From assembly GCA_029858565.1 (NCBI GenBank), contig JAOUEV010000018.1, positions 1 through 54,185 on the forward strand: DNA of 54,185 bases, read 5' to 3'. Below, piece by piece: positions 1 to 7,898 of the stretch; position 1 is the stretch's first letter, and each line of letters opens with the position of its first letter. The stretch comes from Nitrospirota bacterium (GTDB lineage Bacteria; Nitrospirota; UBA9217). The position numbers were made by a program, and so were the translations under genes. The notes under the pieces are model-generated. The model did not search any database and was not told the origin of the DNA. It saw nothing but the letters and a program-made list of their open reading frames with translations.

Positions 1-103
1 AGCAGCAAGCAGTAAGTAATAAGCGATAAGCAAAAAGACGATCGCTGAAAGCTAAAGAACTCTCTCCTCGGGGAGAGGGGGCAGAAAACCGCTTCCTCTC
101 CCT
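1..103. repeat. 103-bp repeat, copy 1
   Basis: These 103 bases recur without a mismatch at 36124-36226, where they begin at the last base of the acs stop codon. The unit contains short AGTAA and AAGC-like runs. It ends in a hairpin: 71-82 pairs with 91-102 with two G-T pairs, around an 8-base loop. An alternative small hairpin (62-67 with 72-77) overlaps the first. Here the hairpin is followed by GTTCTTTCC rather than a T-run. The window starts exactly at the repeat, so what lies to the left is unknown. It could be a second acs-like gene end or an assembly break at a repeat. Confidence 0.85.
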
Positions 104-129
104 GTTCTTTCCAACAGCAAGGGGATCCA

Positions 130-555
130 ATGGTCGGTTCAAAATATTACGAAAAAAGATCTCGGGTTTATCTGTTTCTCGCGCTGTACGGTGTTCTTGC
201 GGGAGCGGGGATCGTCCATGCTGTTTACACTGCCAGGCAGGGGAAGCCGGTCGCGGGCGGATCAGGCTTCATGATCGTCTTTGGCGCGGGCATGGCGGTC
301 AGGACCTTCCTGAAAAGCAGAAAACCCCTGGCGGTCCTTCATGAGGAGAGGCTCGAGCTCAATCAGACGAATAAAGCCGAGTATATCCGCTACAAGGACA
401 TTGTCGGCACGGAACAGCCTGATGAAAAACAGCTGGTAGTAAAAGCGCGCGATGGCCATGCGACCAGGAAGAACATCATTTGGCTCAGCCACTTTGAAAA
501 GACCGATTCTGAGCGTCTTGCTAAATTCCTGACGAAAAAGGGATGGAAACGCTGA
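130..555 (+). CDS. Small membrane protein with PH-like C-terminal half
   Basis: The product has 141 residues. The N-terminal half holds two probable membrane segments (about residues 12-33 and 43-60) separated by a short Gly/Lys loop. The C-terminal half is soluble, with alternating hydrophobic strands (LAVLHEERLEL, YIRYKDIVGTEQ, KQLVVKARDG). That arrangement, two helices followed by a bacterial PH-like domain, is common in small envelope proteins of unknown role. The start is supported by AAGGGGATCC just upstream. The gene stands alone after the repeat, with no evident operon partner. No specific function can be assigned, and the PH-like assignment is inference from the strand pattern only. 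Confidence 0.6.
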   Translation: MVGSKYYEKRSRVYLFLALYGVLAGAGIVHAVYTARQGKPVAGGSGFMIVFGAGMAVRTFLKSRKPLAVLHEERLELNQTNKAEYIRYKDIVGTEQPDEKQLVVKARDGHATRKNIIWLSHFEKTDSERLAKFLTKKGWKR

Positions 556-798
556 GATCGGGTTTGCTGAACGCTGAAACATATTTACACCTGTGCTCTT
601 TTGTGCTAATGTACTCTGTATATAAAACTGAATAAGCTCATAGCGGACGGACGCGCCCGGAGATGATGGATCCTAATGCTCCGGGAGAGAGGGCTGGTAA
701 TGGTGCTTTGCACGGTTGCCGGCCTTTTGTGTTTTTGGACGCCGCATTCAGGGGAGGCGGGCAAGGTCCTCCCTACATCTCTTTCAGGGGGTGCTGTG

Positions 799-1224
799 AT
801 GGGATTTTTCAGCAAGCTGTTCGGGAAGGGTGAGGAACTGCCGCAGCTCGACGCTTCGAGCCCGGCAAAAAAAATGCTTGAGAAGCACAAGGGGGAACTG
901 GAGCCTTTTGTTACAAAGATGCATGACCGGCTCGAGTTCCTGCCGACCGATGGGGTGGTCTACTGCTTCATTGGCAAGCCGCCGGCGATGTTCGGCATGG
1001 CCTGGTTCAGCGAGGGAGTAGAGCACAATATGAAGACCATGGCAGCCGCCAAAGGGCTCTCGCCGAAAAAACTACAGCATCTATCCATGAAACTGGGCGA
1101 GGTATATCAGAAATTCATGGCTGATCCGAAATATATGACGGAGATCGCGGGCAAACAGGTGATCGTCACTCCTGCGGAGGCGTTCGTCAAGGAAGTAGCG
1201 GACGTGCTGCACCCGGTAGAATAG
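799..1224 (+). CDS. Conserved-looking cytoplasmic protein of unknown function
   Basis: The chosen start gives 141 residues beginning MGFFSKLFGKGEE, with CAGGGGG about seven bases upstream. The frame is open further left to ATG 676. That longer form would add a hydrophobic stretch (VLCTVAGLLCFW), but it lacks a good ribosome site and the short form starts like a normal soluble protein. The protein is mixed alpha/beta with many Lys and Met residues and has no membrane segment in the short form. I do not recognise the family. A strong intrinsic terminator follows 20 bases after the stop, so it is probably a monocistronic unit. Confidence 0.6.
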   Translation: MGFFSKLFGKGEELPQLDASSPAKKMLEKHKGELEPFVTKMHDRLEFLPTDGVVYCFIGKPPAMFGMAWFSEGVEHNMKTMAAAKGLSPKKLQHLSMKLGEVYQKFMADPKYMTEIAGKQVIVTPAEAFVKEVADVLHPVE

Positions 1225-1243
1225 GAGCAAGGATAGCGGACGG

Positions 1244-1275
1244 AAAAGGCGGCCTCTGGCCGCCTTTCTTTTTGG
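1244..1275 (+). terminator. Intrinsic terminator after the 799-1224 gene
   Basis: GGCGGCC, a TCT loop and GGCCGCC are followed by TTTCTTTTT: a GC stem, a short loop and a U-rich tail. The A-run before the stem could let it act weakly for the convergent gene at 1285-1872 as well. Confidence 0.9.
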
Positions 1276-1284
1276 GCTGAGAAA

Positions 1285-1872
1285 CTATTCCGCGGCAGGT
1301 GTGAATCCAGCTGCTTTCCATATCTTTTTCATGCGGCCGAGGAGTTTCGACAGGTCATCGGCGTACCATACGATCCAGAAGGACCTCTCGTCGATTCGGC
1401 CGACATTCTCCGTCCCGAAGATCTGCTGTGCAACTGCTGCTCCAAACTCATCCTGGTGGCCGGAGATCTCGTCCCACTCATGTTTGTATACGCGGTACCG
1501 GGCTTCAAGCGCCTCGGTCCGTTTTTCCGCCGGATCGGGCGAACTGAATGAGCGGAAATAAATATCATGGACCGCAGAGAGCAGGACCTTCTTGCCGTTG
1601 AAGAGCTTCTTATCCATGAGCCAGAAGGTCATGGTCAGGATCTCGTGGAAAAAGGCCGCGCGGGAGACCCCCCGGAACGGTGATTCCGGTTTCCGGGTTT
1701 CCTCCTGAACAAAGATGCTTGCCTGCTCGACGCAGAGATCGTAGAGATATTTCGCGGTTTCCGCCCGCTGAAAGTCGCGGTCCCTTGCCAGAGCAAGAAG
1801 ACTCATGCATTTTGCGTGCTGCTCCCGCTCGGTCTTGCTGATCAGACGCCGGAGGACATCAATGAATGCCAT
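1285..1872 (-). CDS. Hypothetical soluble alpha-helical protein
   Basis: The product has 195 residues from the ATG at 1872, starting MAFIDVLRRLISKTEREQ. The frame is open upstream for another 64 residues, but that part looks like non-coding sequence and runs across the mrp promoter, so the inner start is preferred. AAGGA lies about 13 bases before it. The protein is predicted to be mostly helical and rich in charged residues and aromatics (SFWIVWYADDLSKLLGRM near the C-terminus). It has no signal peptide, membrane segment or metal motif. I do not recognise the family. It is convergent with the 799-1224 gene and divergent from the mrp operon. Confidence 0.6.
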   Translation of the reverse strand: MAFIDVLRRLISKTEREQHAKCMSLLALARDRDFQRAETAKYLYDLCVEQASIFVQEETRKPESPFRGVSRAAFFHEILTMTFWLMDKKLFNGKKVLLSAVHDIYFRSFSSPDPAEKRTEALEARYRVYKHEWDEISGHQDEFGAAVAQQIFGTENVGRIDERSFWIVWYADDLSKLLGRMKKIWKAAGFTPAAE

Positions 1873-1993
1873 GACTTGGAGAATTCCTTTCCCGTTGCAG
1901 GGTGAACGCATAGTACCACGACGGACAGCGTGATACAACACGGGGGATAACTTGTCGTAGCGGCTGTTACCCTCGTTTTTCGAAGCATTAGAG

Positions 1994-2022
1994 TTGACAT
2001 CGGTCCCCTGCGTTGCTACTAT
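1994..2022 (+). promoter_or_regulatory. Candidate sigma-70 promoter of the mrp operon
   Basis: A perfect TTGACA (1994-1999) is followed after 17 bases by TACTAT (2017-2022). Transcription would start near 2029 and leave a leader of about 44 bases before mrpE. It lies in the gap divergent from the minus-strand gene at 1285-1872. Confidence 0.55.
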
Positions 2023-2072
2023 GGCTTCTAGCTGTGCAACGCGGGAACATGCCGGTCTACGCAAAGGATGAA

Positions 2073-2552
2073 ATGATACGAGTCCTTGTCACATCTTTGG
2101 CGCTGTTCCCCGTCTGGCTGGTCTGGTCGGGGATGTTTGACGCCTTTCACCTGACGCTAGGCGTCATTGCCTGCGCTGTCGTGGCATGGCTGTCGCGAGA
2201 CCTGCTGATCACACGCACGGATTTCAGCCGGCTGCCCAGGGAGATGGTGCGGTTTTTTCTCTACCTTCCCTGGCTGCTGTACCAGGTTGTTCTGGCGAAT
2301 GTTCATGTGGCCTCTCTTGCGCTTCATCCCCGCCTGCCCATCGATCCTCAGCTCGTGAAGTTCCGGAGCGGGTTGAAAACCGATCTCTCCAAGGTAGTCT
2401 TTGCGAACTCCATCACCCTCACGCCGGGCACGATCACGGCGGATATCGTTGATGGAGAATACACGGTCCATGCCTTGAGCAAAAAAGCCGCAGACGATCT
2501 CCTAACCGGCGATATGGAAAAGCGTGTGGCCCGGATCTTCGGGGAGGACTAG
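2073..2552 (+). CDS. mrpE: Mrp antiporter subunit E
   Basis: This is the small membrane subunit E (MnhE) of a multisubunit Mrp-type Na+/H+ antiporter. The protein has about 159 residues. Two N-terminal hydrophobic segments (LVTSLALFPVWLVWSG and TLGVIACAVVAWL) are followed by the family core with SLALHPRL and the conserved SITLTPGTIT region. The start at 2073 is preferred because AAAGGA lies just upstream and the promoter at 1994-2022 makes the longest open frame (from 2013) implausible. An alternative ATG at 2049 would add eight residues. It is the first gene of a tightly packed operon, with mrpF starting at the next base after its stop. Confidence 0.9.
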   Translation: MIRVLVTSLALFPVWLVWSGMFDAFHLTLGVIACAVVAWLSRDLLITRTDFSRLPREMVRFFLYLPWLLYQVVLANVHVASLALHPRLPIDPQLVKFRSGLKTDLSKVVFANSITLTPGTITADIVDGEYTVHALSKKAADDLLTGDMEKRVARIFGED

Positions 2553-2861
2553 ATGGAAATGCTCTTTCTCACCATAGCCCTGGTGCTTGGCTTCCTGACC
2601 CTGCTGACGCTCTACCGGGCGATCGCGGGACCGACGATCGTTGATCGGATTATCGGCACGGGTGTTATCGGAACGAAAACAACGGTCATCCTGCTCCTGA
2701 TAGGATTCCTGTACCGCCGGGTGGACATGTTCGTTGACATTGCCATTGCCTACGGACTTCTGAGCTTCATCGCCACCCTGGCCGCATCGAAGTTCTTTCT
2801 CCACCGAAAAACCATAGTGCCCGGCGCCCGCCGCGGAAACGTACCGGAGGAGGGAGCATGA
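2553..2861 (+). CDS. mrpF: Mrp antiporter subunit F
   Basis: MnhF-type subunit of 102 residues with three membrane helices. It carries the typical central stretch RAIAGPTIVDRIIGT after helix 1 and VDIAIAYGLLSF in helix 3. MrpF is a small integral part of the Mrp complex and is homologous to small subunits of membrane-bound hydrogenases. It begins directly after the mrpE stop and its last codons overlap the start of mrpG by four bases, which indicates translational coupling. Confidence 0.93.
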   Translation: MEMLFLTIALVLGFLTLLTLYRAIAGPTIVDRIIGTGVIGTKTTVILLLIGFLYRRVDMFVDIAIAYGLLSFIATLAASKFFLHRKTIVPGARRGNVPEEGA

Positions 2862-3184
2862 GCACTGTCGCGATATTCTTGATGATAGCAGGGGTGTTCT
2901 TTTTTACCACGGCGACCATCGGGCTTTTGCGGTTTCCCGATTGCTATACCCGGATGCATGCTGCGGGAAAAGGCGACACCTTGGGGGCGCTGCTGCTGCT
3001 CCTGGGCCTGGCCCTGTACAACCTGAACGACGGCTTCTCCCTTGCCGCGCTGCTCGTGAGCCTGAAAATTCTCAGCATCGCTGTCTTCATCTTTGTGGCC
3101 AATCCAACAGCAAGCCACGCGATCGCCAAAGCGGCCATCGATGCCGGGGTCCGGCCCTGGACGCGTAAGGGGGGCAAGCCATGA
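2858..3184 (+). CDS. mrpG: Mrp antiporter subunit G
   Basis: MnhG-type subunit of 108 residues and three helices, recognisable from IGLLRFPDCYTRMHAAGKGDTLG-like sequence at about residues 27-49. This loop between helices 1 and 2 is the family hallmark. The start ATG overlaps the mrpF stop (ATGA) and the stop overlaps the next start in the same way. The short cytoplasmic tail is basic. With E and F it forms the first third of the antiporter operon. Confidence 0.93.
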   Translation: MSTVAIFLMIAGVFFFTTATIGLLRFPDCYTRMHAAGKGDTLGALLLLLGLALYNLNDGFSLAALLVSLKILSIAVFIFVANPTASHAIAKAAIDAGVRPWTRKGGKP

Positions 3185-3426
3185 TCTGGCAGCTCGACAT
3201 CGTGATCCTCGTTCTCGTGGTCATCTGCGCCATAGCCGCCATTTCGGTGAAGGACCTGCTGGGTTCCGCCGTGCTGTTGGGCGCCTACAGCTTCCTTATG
3301 TGTCTGCTCTGGACCGGGATGGGCGCTGTTGACGTCGCATTTACCGAGGCCGCCGTGGGCGCCGGCATCAGCACGGCGTTCTTCATTGCCGCGATCTATC
3401 AGACCACCCGGAGGACCAGGGATTGA
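3181..3426 (+). CDS. MbhD/DUF4040-type subunit (MrpA C-terminal domain as a separate protein)
   Basis: This 81-residue protein has three membrane segments and the signature VKDLLGSAVLLGAYSFLM plus DVAFTEAAVGAGISTAFF. In canonical Mrp systems this unit is the MbhD-like domain near the C-terminus of MrpA. In membrane-bound hydrogenases it is the separate subunit MbhD. Here it is free-standing, so MrpA is split. The start overlaps the mrpG stop (ATGA) and its own stop overlaps the next start (TTGA). The conserved Glu in FTEAAVGAG is the kind of buried carboxylate proposed to take part in ion transfer. Confidence 0.88.
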   Translation: MIWQLDIVILVLVVICAIAAISVKDLLGSAVLLGAYSFLMCLLWTGMGAVDVAFTEAAVGAGISTAFFIAAIYQTTRRTRD

Positions 3427-3698
3427 AGCTCTTCGCGTTCCTTGCCGTGGTTCTGACCGGAGCGGCGCTGATCTACAGCACCTTTGACATGCCCGATTGG
3501 GGCGATACAACGTCGCCGGCAAACGCCCATGTTTCTCCGCGCTACATCGAACAGACGCTGAACGAAACAGCCACGCCCAATGCCGTAACGTCGGTGCTTG
3601 CCGACTACCGGGGATTCGATACCCTGGGGGAGACCACCGTCATTTTCACCGCGGCCATCGTCTGCATCATGCTCCTGAGGACACGAACCGATGATTAA
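3423..3698 (+). CDS. MbhE-like subunit (second piece of a split MrpA)
   Basis: This 91-residue protein has two membrane helices (about residues 2-20 and 70-87) around a periplasmic loop ending in VLADYRGFDTLGETTV. That motif is typical of MbhE and of the last part of MrpA. The initiation codon is TTG, overlapping the previous stop as TTGA. The gene overlaps mrpB by eight bases at its 3' end. Together with the 3181-3426 gene it supplies the C-terminal domains that long MrpA proteins carry in one chain. Confidence 0.85.
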   Translation: MKLFAFLAVVLTGAALIYSTFDMPDWGDTTSPANAHVSPRYIEQTLNETATPNAVTSVLADYRGFDTLGETTVIFTAAIVCIMLLRTRTDD

Positions 3699-4149
3699 GC
3701 GGAACGAGGATATCATCATCCAGACGGTGACGAGGCTGCTGACTCCCTTTGTTCAGCTTTTTGCCCTTTACGTGATCGCCCACGGCCACTACAGTCCGGG
3801 CGGTGGATTCCAGGGGGGATGCATCCTTGCCGCGAGTTTCATCCTGATGGCAGTTGCCAATGACGTTGCGTTCGTCAAGCGCCGGCTGCCGGAGCGGCTG
3901 ACGACCGCCCTGATCAGCGCCGGCGTGCTGATCTATGCCGGGATCGGGCTTGCCTGCCTGATGCTGGGCGCAAACTTCCTGGATTACGGGATTCTGCACC
4001 GCGTCCTTCCGGTCGATGCAGTCAAGGCGCGGGCGCTTGCCACTCTCGGCGTGGAAATCGGTGTGGGCATCACGGTCATGGCGGTCATGGTCTCGATATT
4101 CCTGAATCTCCTGTCCGCGGGACGGCACGAGGAAGGGGCCGTCGAATGA
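3691..4149 (+). CDS. mrpB: Mrp antiporter subunit B
   Basis: MnhB-type subunit of 152 residues with four membrane helices. The hallmark loop HGHYSPGGGFQGGCILAAS lies at about residues 31-49. It is translated from an ATG inside the end of the upstream gene and its stop overlaps mrpC. The length and position (after the MbhE-like gene, before C) match other split-MrpA operons. The extramembrane C-terminus is short. Confidence 0.93.
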   Translation: MIKRNEDIIIQTVTRLLTPFVQLFALYVIAHGHYSPGGGFQGGCILAASFILMAVANDVAFVKRRLPERLTTALISAGVLIYAGIGLACLMLGANFLDYGILHRVLPVDAVKARALATLGVEIGVGITVMAVMVSIFLNLLSAGRHEEGAVE

Positions 4150-4529
4150 CGAATATGGAGTTTATCATCGGCAAGTACAATTACTGGATCTACATCGTTC
4201 TGATGATGATCGGTTTCTACGCCATGATCGCCAAGCGGAACCTGGTCAAGAAGATCGTGGGCATGAACATCTTTCAGACCGCGATCATCCTGTTCTTCGT
4301 CTCCATCGGATCGAAAAAAGGCGGCGCCACCATTCCGATCATCCGGGCCGGGGACGAGGCCGTGAACGCGGCGCAGTATATCAATCCGCTGCCTCATGTG
4401 CTCATGCTCACCGCCATCGTGGTCATGGTCAGCACCTTCGGGGTCGCCATGGCGCTGATCCTCATGATCTACCGGAAATACCGCACGCTGGAAGAGGACG
4501 AGATCCTGAAGCCCGGAGCCGAGACATGA
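4146..4529 (+). CDS. mrpC: Mrp antiporter subunit C (NuoK-like)
   Basis: MnhC subunit of 127 residues, homologous to NuoK of complex I, with three helices. It shows RNLVKKIVGMNIFQTAIILFF and, after the loop, NPLPHVLMLTAIVVMVSTFGVA. The NPLPHVLMLTAIVV block is diagnostic of the family. It overlaps mrpB and the next gene by four bases on each side. The subunit packs next to the MrpD-type antiporter subunit in solved Mrp structures. Confidence 0.93.
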   Translation: MTNMEFIIGKYNYWIYIVLMMIGFYAMIAKRNLVKKIVGMNIFQTAIILFFVSIGSKKGGATIPIIRAGDEAVNAAQYINPLPHVLMLTAIVVMVSTFGVAMALILMIYRKYRTLEEDEILKPGAET

Positions 4530-6013
4530 CGGAACACGCTCCGGTCCTGATCATCGTCATCCCGCTGATGGCGGCCTGTCTCAACATCCTCCTCGGTCTC
4601 TGGAAAAAAGAGTTGAGTTATCCCTGGGCAGTGCTGGTGACGGCGGTCGTTTTCGGTTTGTCGCTCCTGCTGATGCAGACCGTTCTGTCCGGCGGCACTG
4701 TTCACTACCGCCTGGGCGGATGGGCCCCTCCCTGGGGCATCGAGTATGTGATCGACCATCTGAACGCCTTTCTTGCGGTTATCGTGTCGTTCATCGGATG
4801 CATTGTCGCGGTCTACTCCAGGCGCAGCATCGAAAAGGAACTGCCGGGCAAGCAGGTCTATTTCTACTCCATCTACCTTCTCCTGATCACGGGATTGCTC
4901 GGCATTACCGTTACCGGAGACGTCTTCAATATCTATGTCTTTCTCGAAATATCCTCGCTGGCAGGCTACGCCCTGATCGCCGTGGGCGACGACCGCGCGC
5001 CCATGGCCAGCTTCAATTACGTGATCATGGGAACGATCGGCGCCTGCTTCTACCTTCTCGGCGTGGGATATCTCTATATGGTTACCGGCACCCTGAACAT
5101 GGGTGATCTTTCCCGCATTTTGCCCGGGCTCTCCCATTCCCGGGTGGTGTACACGGCCTTTGCTTTCTTCATGGTCGGCACGGCGATCAAGATGGCCTTT
5201 TTCCCGCTCCACATCTGGCTGCCTGCCGCCTATACCCATGCTCCGTCCGCGGTGAGCGCCATTGCCGCGTCCACCATGACCAAGGTGGGCGCCTACGTGA
5301 TGATCCGGATCATGTACACCGTATTCAAACCCGCATTTTCCCTGGAAGTCATACCGATGTCCGCGATCCTCGGCTGGGCGTCCGCCGCCGCGATGATTGC
5401 CGGCTCGGTCCTGGCGCTTGGTCAGAAGGACCTCAAGCGCATGTTCTCGTTCATGCTCGTTGCAGAGGTCGGGTACATTGTCATGGGCGTGAGCCGGGGA
5501 AACAGCACTGCATTTACCGGAGCAGTGCTCCATATTCTCAACGATGCCTTCATGATGGCCTGCCTGTTCCTGGTTGCCGGCGCTGTCCGGTACCGGAAGA
5601 ACGCGCGGAATATCACGGACCTCGCAGGACTGCACCAAGAAATGCCCTTGACCATGCTGGCGCTCTTCGCAGCCGCCTTGTCCATGGTGGGAGTGCCTCC
5701 CACAGCGGGTTTTTTCAGCAAATGGTACCTGATCCTCGGAACGATCAAGGCAGGGGAGTGGATCTTTGCAGCCGCGTTCCTGCTGAGCAGCCTGCTGAAT
5801 GCGGTCATGTTCTATCGCGTGCTGGAAACGGTGTACTACACAGGTGAGCCGACGCCAAAGCGCCAGGGGGGAAGCTCTGCCGCTGTGAACGAAGTTCCTC
5901 TGACCATGCTGGGACCCATTCTGGTCATGGCTGTTGGTGTTCTGGTCCTGGGCTTGTTCAGCGGCCGGATCATAGACACGGTGATCCGCTTCACCGTGCC
6001 CGAGGGATTTTAG
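4526..6013 (+). CDS. mrpD: Mrp antiporter subunit D (NuoL/M/N-like pump)
   Basis: This 495-residue polytopic protein has about 14 helices. Key features of a proton-pumping subunit are visible: the helix-5 Glu in FLEISSLAGYALIA, the helix-7 Lys in GTAIKMAFFPLHIWLP, the HAPSAVSAI stretch, and the helix-8 Lys in TMTKVGAYVMIRIM. It is the first of three antiporter-like subunits in the operon and the one that follows mrpC directly, as mrpD does in standard operons. It overlaps mrpC by four bases and is followed after two bases by the second pump subunit. Confidence 0.9.
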   Translation: MTEHAPVLIIVIPLMAACLNILLGLWKKELSYPWAVLVTAVVFGLSLLLMQTVLSGGTVHYRLGGWAPPWGIEYVIDHLNAFLAVIVSFIGCIVAVYSRRSIEKELPGKQVYFYSIYLLLITGLLGITVTGDVFNIYVFLEISSLAGYALIAVGDDRAPMASFNYVIMGTIGACFYLLGVGYLYMVTGTLNMGDLSRILPGLSHSRVVYTAFAFFMVGTAIKMAFFPLHIWLPAAYTHAPSAVSAIAASTMTKVGAYVMIRIMYTVFKPAFSLEVIPMSAILGWASAAAMIAGSVLALGQKDLKRMFSFMLVAEVGYIVMGVSRGNSTAFTGAVLHILNDAFMMACLFLVAGAVRYRKNARNITDLAGLHQEMPLTMLALFAAALSMVGVPPTAGFFSKWYLILGTIKAGEWIFAAAFLLSSLLNAVMFYRVLETVYYTGEPTPKRQGGSSAAVNEVPLTMLGPILVMAVGVLVLGLFSGRIIDTVIRFTVPEGF

Positions 6014-6015
6014 AC

Positions 6016-7512
6016 ATGGACACCGTGCATTCAATACAGCCTGTCCTTGTTCTGGCCACCTCTTTGGCTGCAGCAATCCTGATCATGGTCACCGGGGACC
6101 GGAACAGGAACCTGCGGGAAGCATGGACCCTTGTTGCTGCTCTTCTGAAATTCCTGATCGTGCTTTCCATGGTGCCCGCGGTCCTTGACAGAACCATTCT
6201 CGAATGCACGCTTGTTTCCATTGCTCCGGGCCTTACGCTCCAGTTCCGCGTTGATTCCCTGGGATTGTTTTTTGCCCTTGCTGCCTCATTTTTGTGGCTC
6301 GTCACCTCGTTCTATTCCATCGGCTATGTGCGGTCTCAGCAGGAACATGCCCAGACACGGTATTTCGCCTGTTTTGCAGGCGCCATGTCCGCGACCATGG
6401 GGGTTGCCTTTGCAGGCAACCTGTTCACCACCTTTTTGTTTTATGAAATCATCACTATCTGCACATTCCCGCTCGTCGCGCATAAGGAAACAGCAGATGC
6501 GATGGCCGGCGGCCGCAGATACCTTACCTATCTGCTCGGAACATCTGTTGCTTTCCAGCTCACGGCGATCGTGCTCACTTACAGCTTTGCGGGCACCCTT
6601 GAGTATGCTGATGCAGGAATTCTGGCAGGACGGGCGCCGGACAGTGTCCTCATGGTGATCTTCGTGCTCTTTATCGCGGGAATATCCAAAGCAGCGATGA
6701 TGCCGTTCCATTCCTGGCTTCCGGCCGCCATGGTTGCTCCCACGCCGGTCAGCGCGCTGCTCCATGCTGTTGCGGTCGTAAAAACAGGCGTCTTTGTCGT
6801 CCTCCGGGTGGTGCTCCATGTCTTTGGCGTTGATCTTCTCGGCGACCTCGGTCTGGGCACGGCCCTTGTCTATTTCGCATCGTTCACCATCATCACCGCA
6901 TCGGTCATTGCGCTGCGGCAGGACAACCTCAAGCGTCGGCTTGCCTATTCCACGGTGAGCCAGTTGTCCTACGTCATTCTTGGCGCAGCACTCCTGACGC
7001 CCTCGTCGATCACCGGCGGCATCATGCATATCGCCCTGCATGCCTTTGGCAAGATCACGCTCTTTTTTGCAGCGGGCGCGATCTATGTGGCTGCGCACAA
7101 AACCGAGATCAGCCAGCTCAACGGCATCGGAAAACAGATGCCCTTTACCATGGCCGCATTCACCCTCGGGTCGCTTTCCATGATCGGAATGCCGCCCCTG
7201 GGCGGTTTCCTGAGTAAATGGTGGATCGCCCTGGGCGCCATTGAAGCAAAGGAACTGTTGATCCTGATCGTCATTGCCACAAGCACCATCCTGAATGCCG
7301 CGTATTTTCTCCCGATCCTGTACGCGGTGTTTTTCAAGGAACCGCGGCTCGGGCAGCATGGATCAGCGGGAGAAGGGATTCACGAAGCCCCGCTGCTCAT
7401 GGTCGTGCCGTTGATGCTGACCGCACTGGGAGCCCTGGCGCTGTTCTTTGCGCCGTCGGTCTTCCTCGACCTTGCGCGAGGTGCCGTTTCCGCAGTAATG
7501 GGGGGGCAGTGA
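6016..7512 (+). CDS. Second antiporter-like subunit (MrpA/MrpD N-domain type)
   Basis: This 498-residue NuoL/M/N-family membrane protein keeps the pump residues: Glu in FLFYEIITICTFPLV, Lys in GISKAAMMPFHSWLP, PTPVSALLHAVAVVKTG with the second Lys, and the broken-helix region SQLSYVILGAAL. Canonical Mrp has one MrpA and one MrpD pump-type subunit. This one probably fills the MrpA N-terminal role, because the MrpA C-terminal domains are encoded separately at 3181-3698. It lies two bases after mrpD and just ahead of two microprotein genes. Confidence 0.88.
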   Translation: MDTVHSIQPVLVLATSLAAAILIMVTGDRNRNLREAWTLVAALLKFLIVLSMVPAVLDRTILECTLVSIAPGLTLQFRVDSLGLFFALAASFLWLVTSFYSIGYVRSQQEHAQTRYFACFAGAMSATMGVAFAGNLFTTFLFYEIITICTFPLVAHKETADAMAGGRRYLTYLLGTSVAFQLTAIVLTYSFAGTLEYADAGILAGRAPDSVLMVIFVLFIAGISKAAMMPFHSWLPAAMVAPTPVSALLHAVAVVKTGVFVVLRVVLHVFGVDLLGDLGLGTALVYFASFTIITASVIALRQDNLKRRLAYSTVSQLSYVILGAALLTPSSITGGIMHIALHAFGKITLFFAAGAIYVAAHKTEISQLNGIGKQMPFTMAAFTLGSLSMIGMPPLGGFLSKWWIALGAIEAKELLILIVIATSTILNAAYFLPILYAVFFKEPRLGQHGSAGEGIHEAPLLMVVPLMLTALGALALFFAPSVFLDLARGAVSAVMGGQ

Positions 7513-7513
7513 T

Positions 7514-7642
7514 ATGAATGAGGAACAGGAGAAACAGGAACTGAAGCACGAGCCAATGCCGGGATACCGGGCGGCTTTTACCGTTTTCTTCGCACTTGCT
7601 CTGTTCTACCTGTTGTTCATTGCTGTGAAAGCATTCTTGTAG
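7514..7642 (+). CDS. 42-residue single-helix microprotein in the mrp operon
   Basis: The gene is short but well placed. Its ATG lies one base after the previous stop, and its stop is 13 bases before the next gene. It encodes a charged N-terminus (MNEEQEKQELKHEPMPGYR) and then one membrane helix (FTVFFALALFYLLFIAV). The Glu/Lys-rich head followed by a single helix suggests an accessory subunit of the antiporter, or a relic like the small subunits of cytochrome oxidases. No family is recognised. Coding potential rests on operon spacing and on the clean head-plus-helix pattern. Confidence 0.7.
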   Translation: MNEEQEKQELKHEPMPGYRAAFTVFFALALFYLLFIAVKAFL

Positions 7643-7655
7643 CGAGGGGATCCAG

Positions 7656-7898
7656 ATGGAGAAAAAGCACATCTTCGACAAGCCGGAAAATGTCAAGCGA
7701 TTCCTGCTCGGCTTTTACCTGCTGCTCGGCATATCGCTTGCCGCCGAACTATTCGTCCATAAACACGCATATTTCTGGTGGGAACACTATCCGTTTTTTC
7801 ATGCCGCCTTCGGCCTGGTTGCATTCGTGGCGCTCATTCTCGCTGCCAAGCATTTTCTCGGTCCCCTGGTGAGGAAACGGGAGAATTATTATGATTAA
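7656..7898 (+). CDS. 80-residue two-helix membrane protein in the mrp operon
   Basis: The product is 80 residues with helices at about 16-33 and 46-67. A short loop with HKHAYFWWEHYPFFHAAFG lies between them. GAGGGGATCC precedes the ATG. The last eight bases overlap the start of the third pump subunit. Small proteins of this look often sit next to NuoL/MrpD-like genes in split-Mrp operons. Aromatic and His residues cluster on one side of the membrane. Function is unknown, and an accessory or assembly role is inference. Confidence 0.75.
   Translation: MEKKHIFDKPENVKRFLLGFYLLLGISLAAELFVHKHAYFWWEHYPFFHAAFGLVAFVALILAAKHFLGPLVRKRENYYD

Noticed and set aside
676-798. N-terminal extension of the 799-1224 gene that looks like a signal peptide
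   Set aside because: The hydrophobic stretch has no good start context and the inner ATG has a ribosome site. An exported form is not excluded but is less likely.
4469-6076. 535-residue minus-strand frame opposite mrpD
   Set aside because: Shadow frame. The plus strand has all antiporter motifs and operon overlaps.
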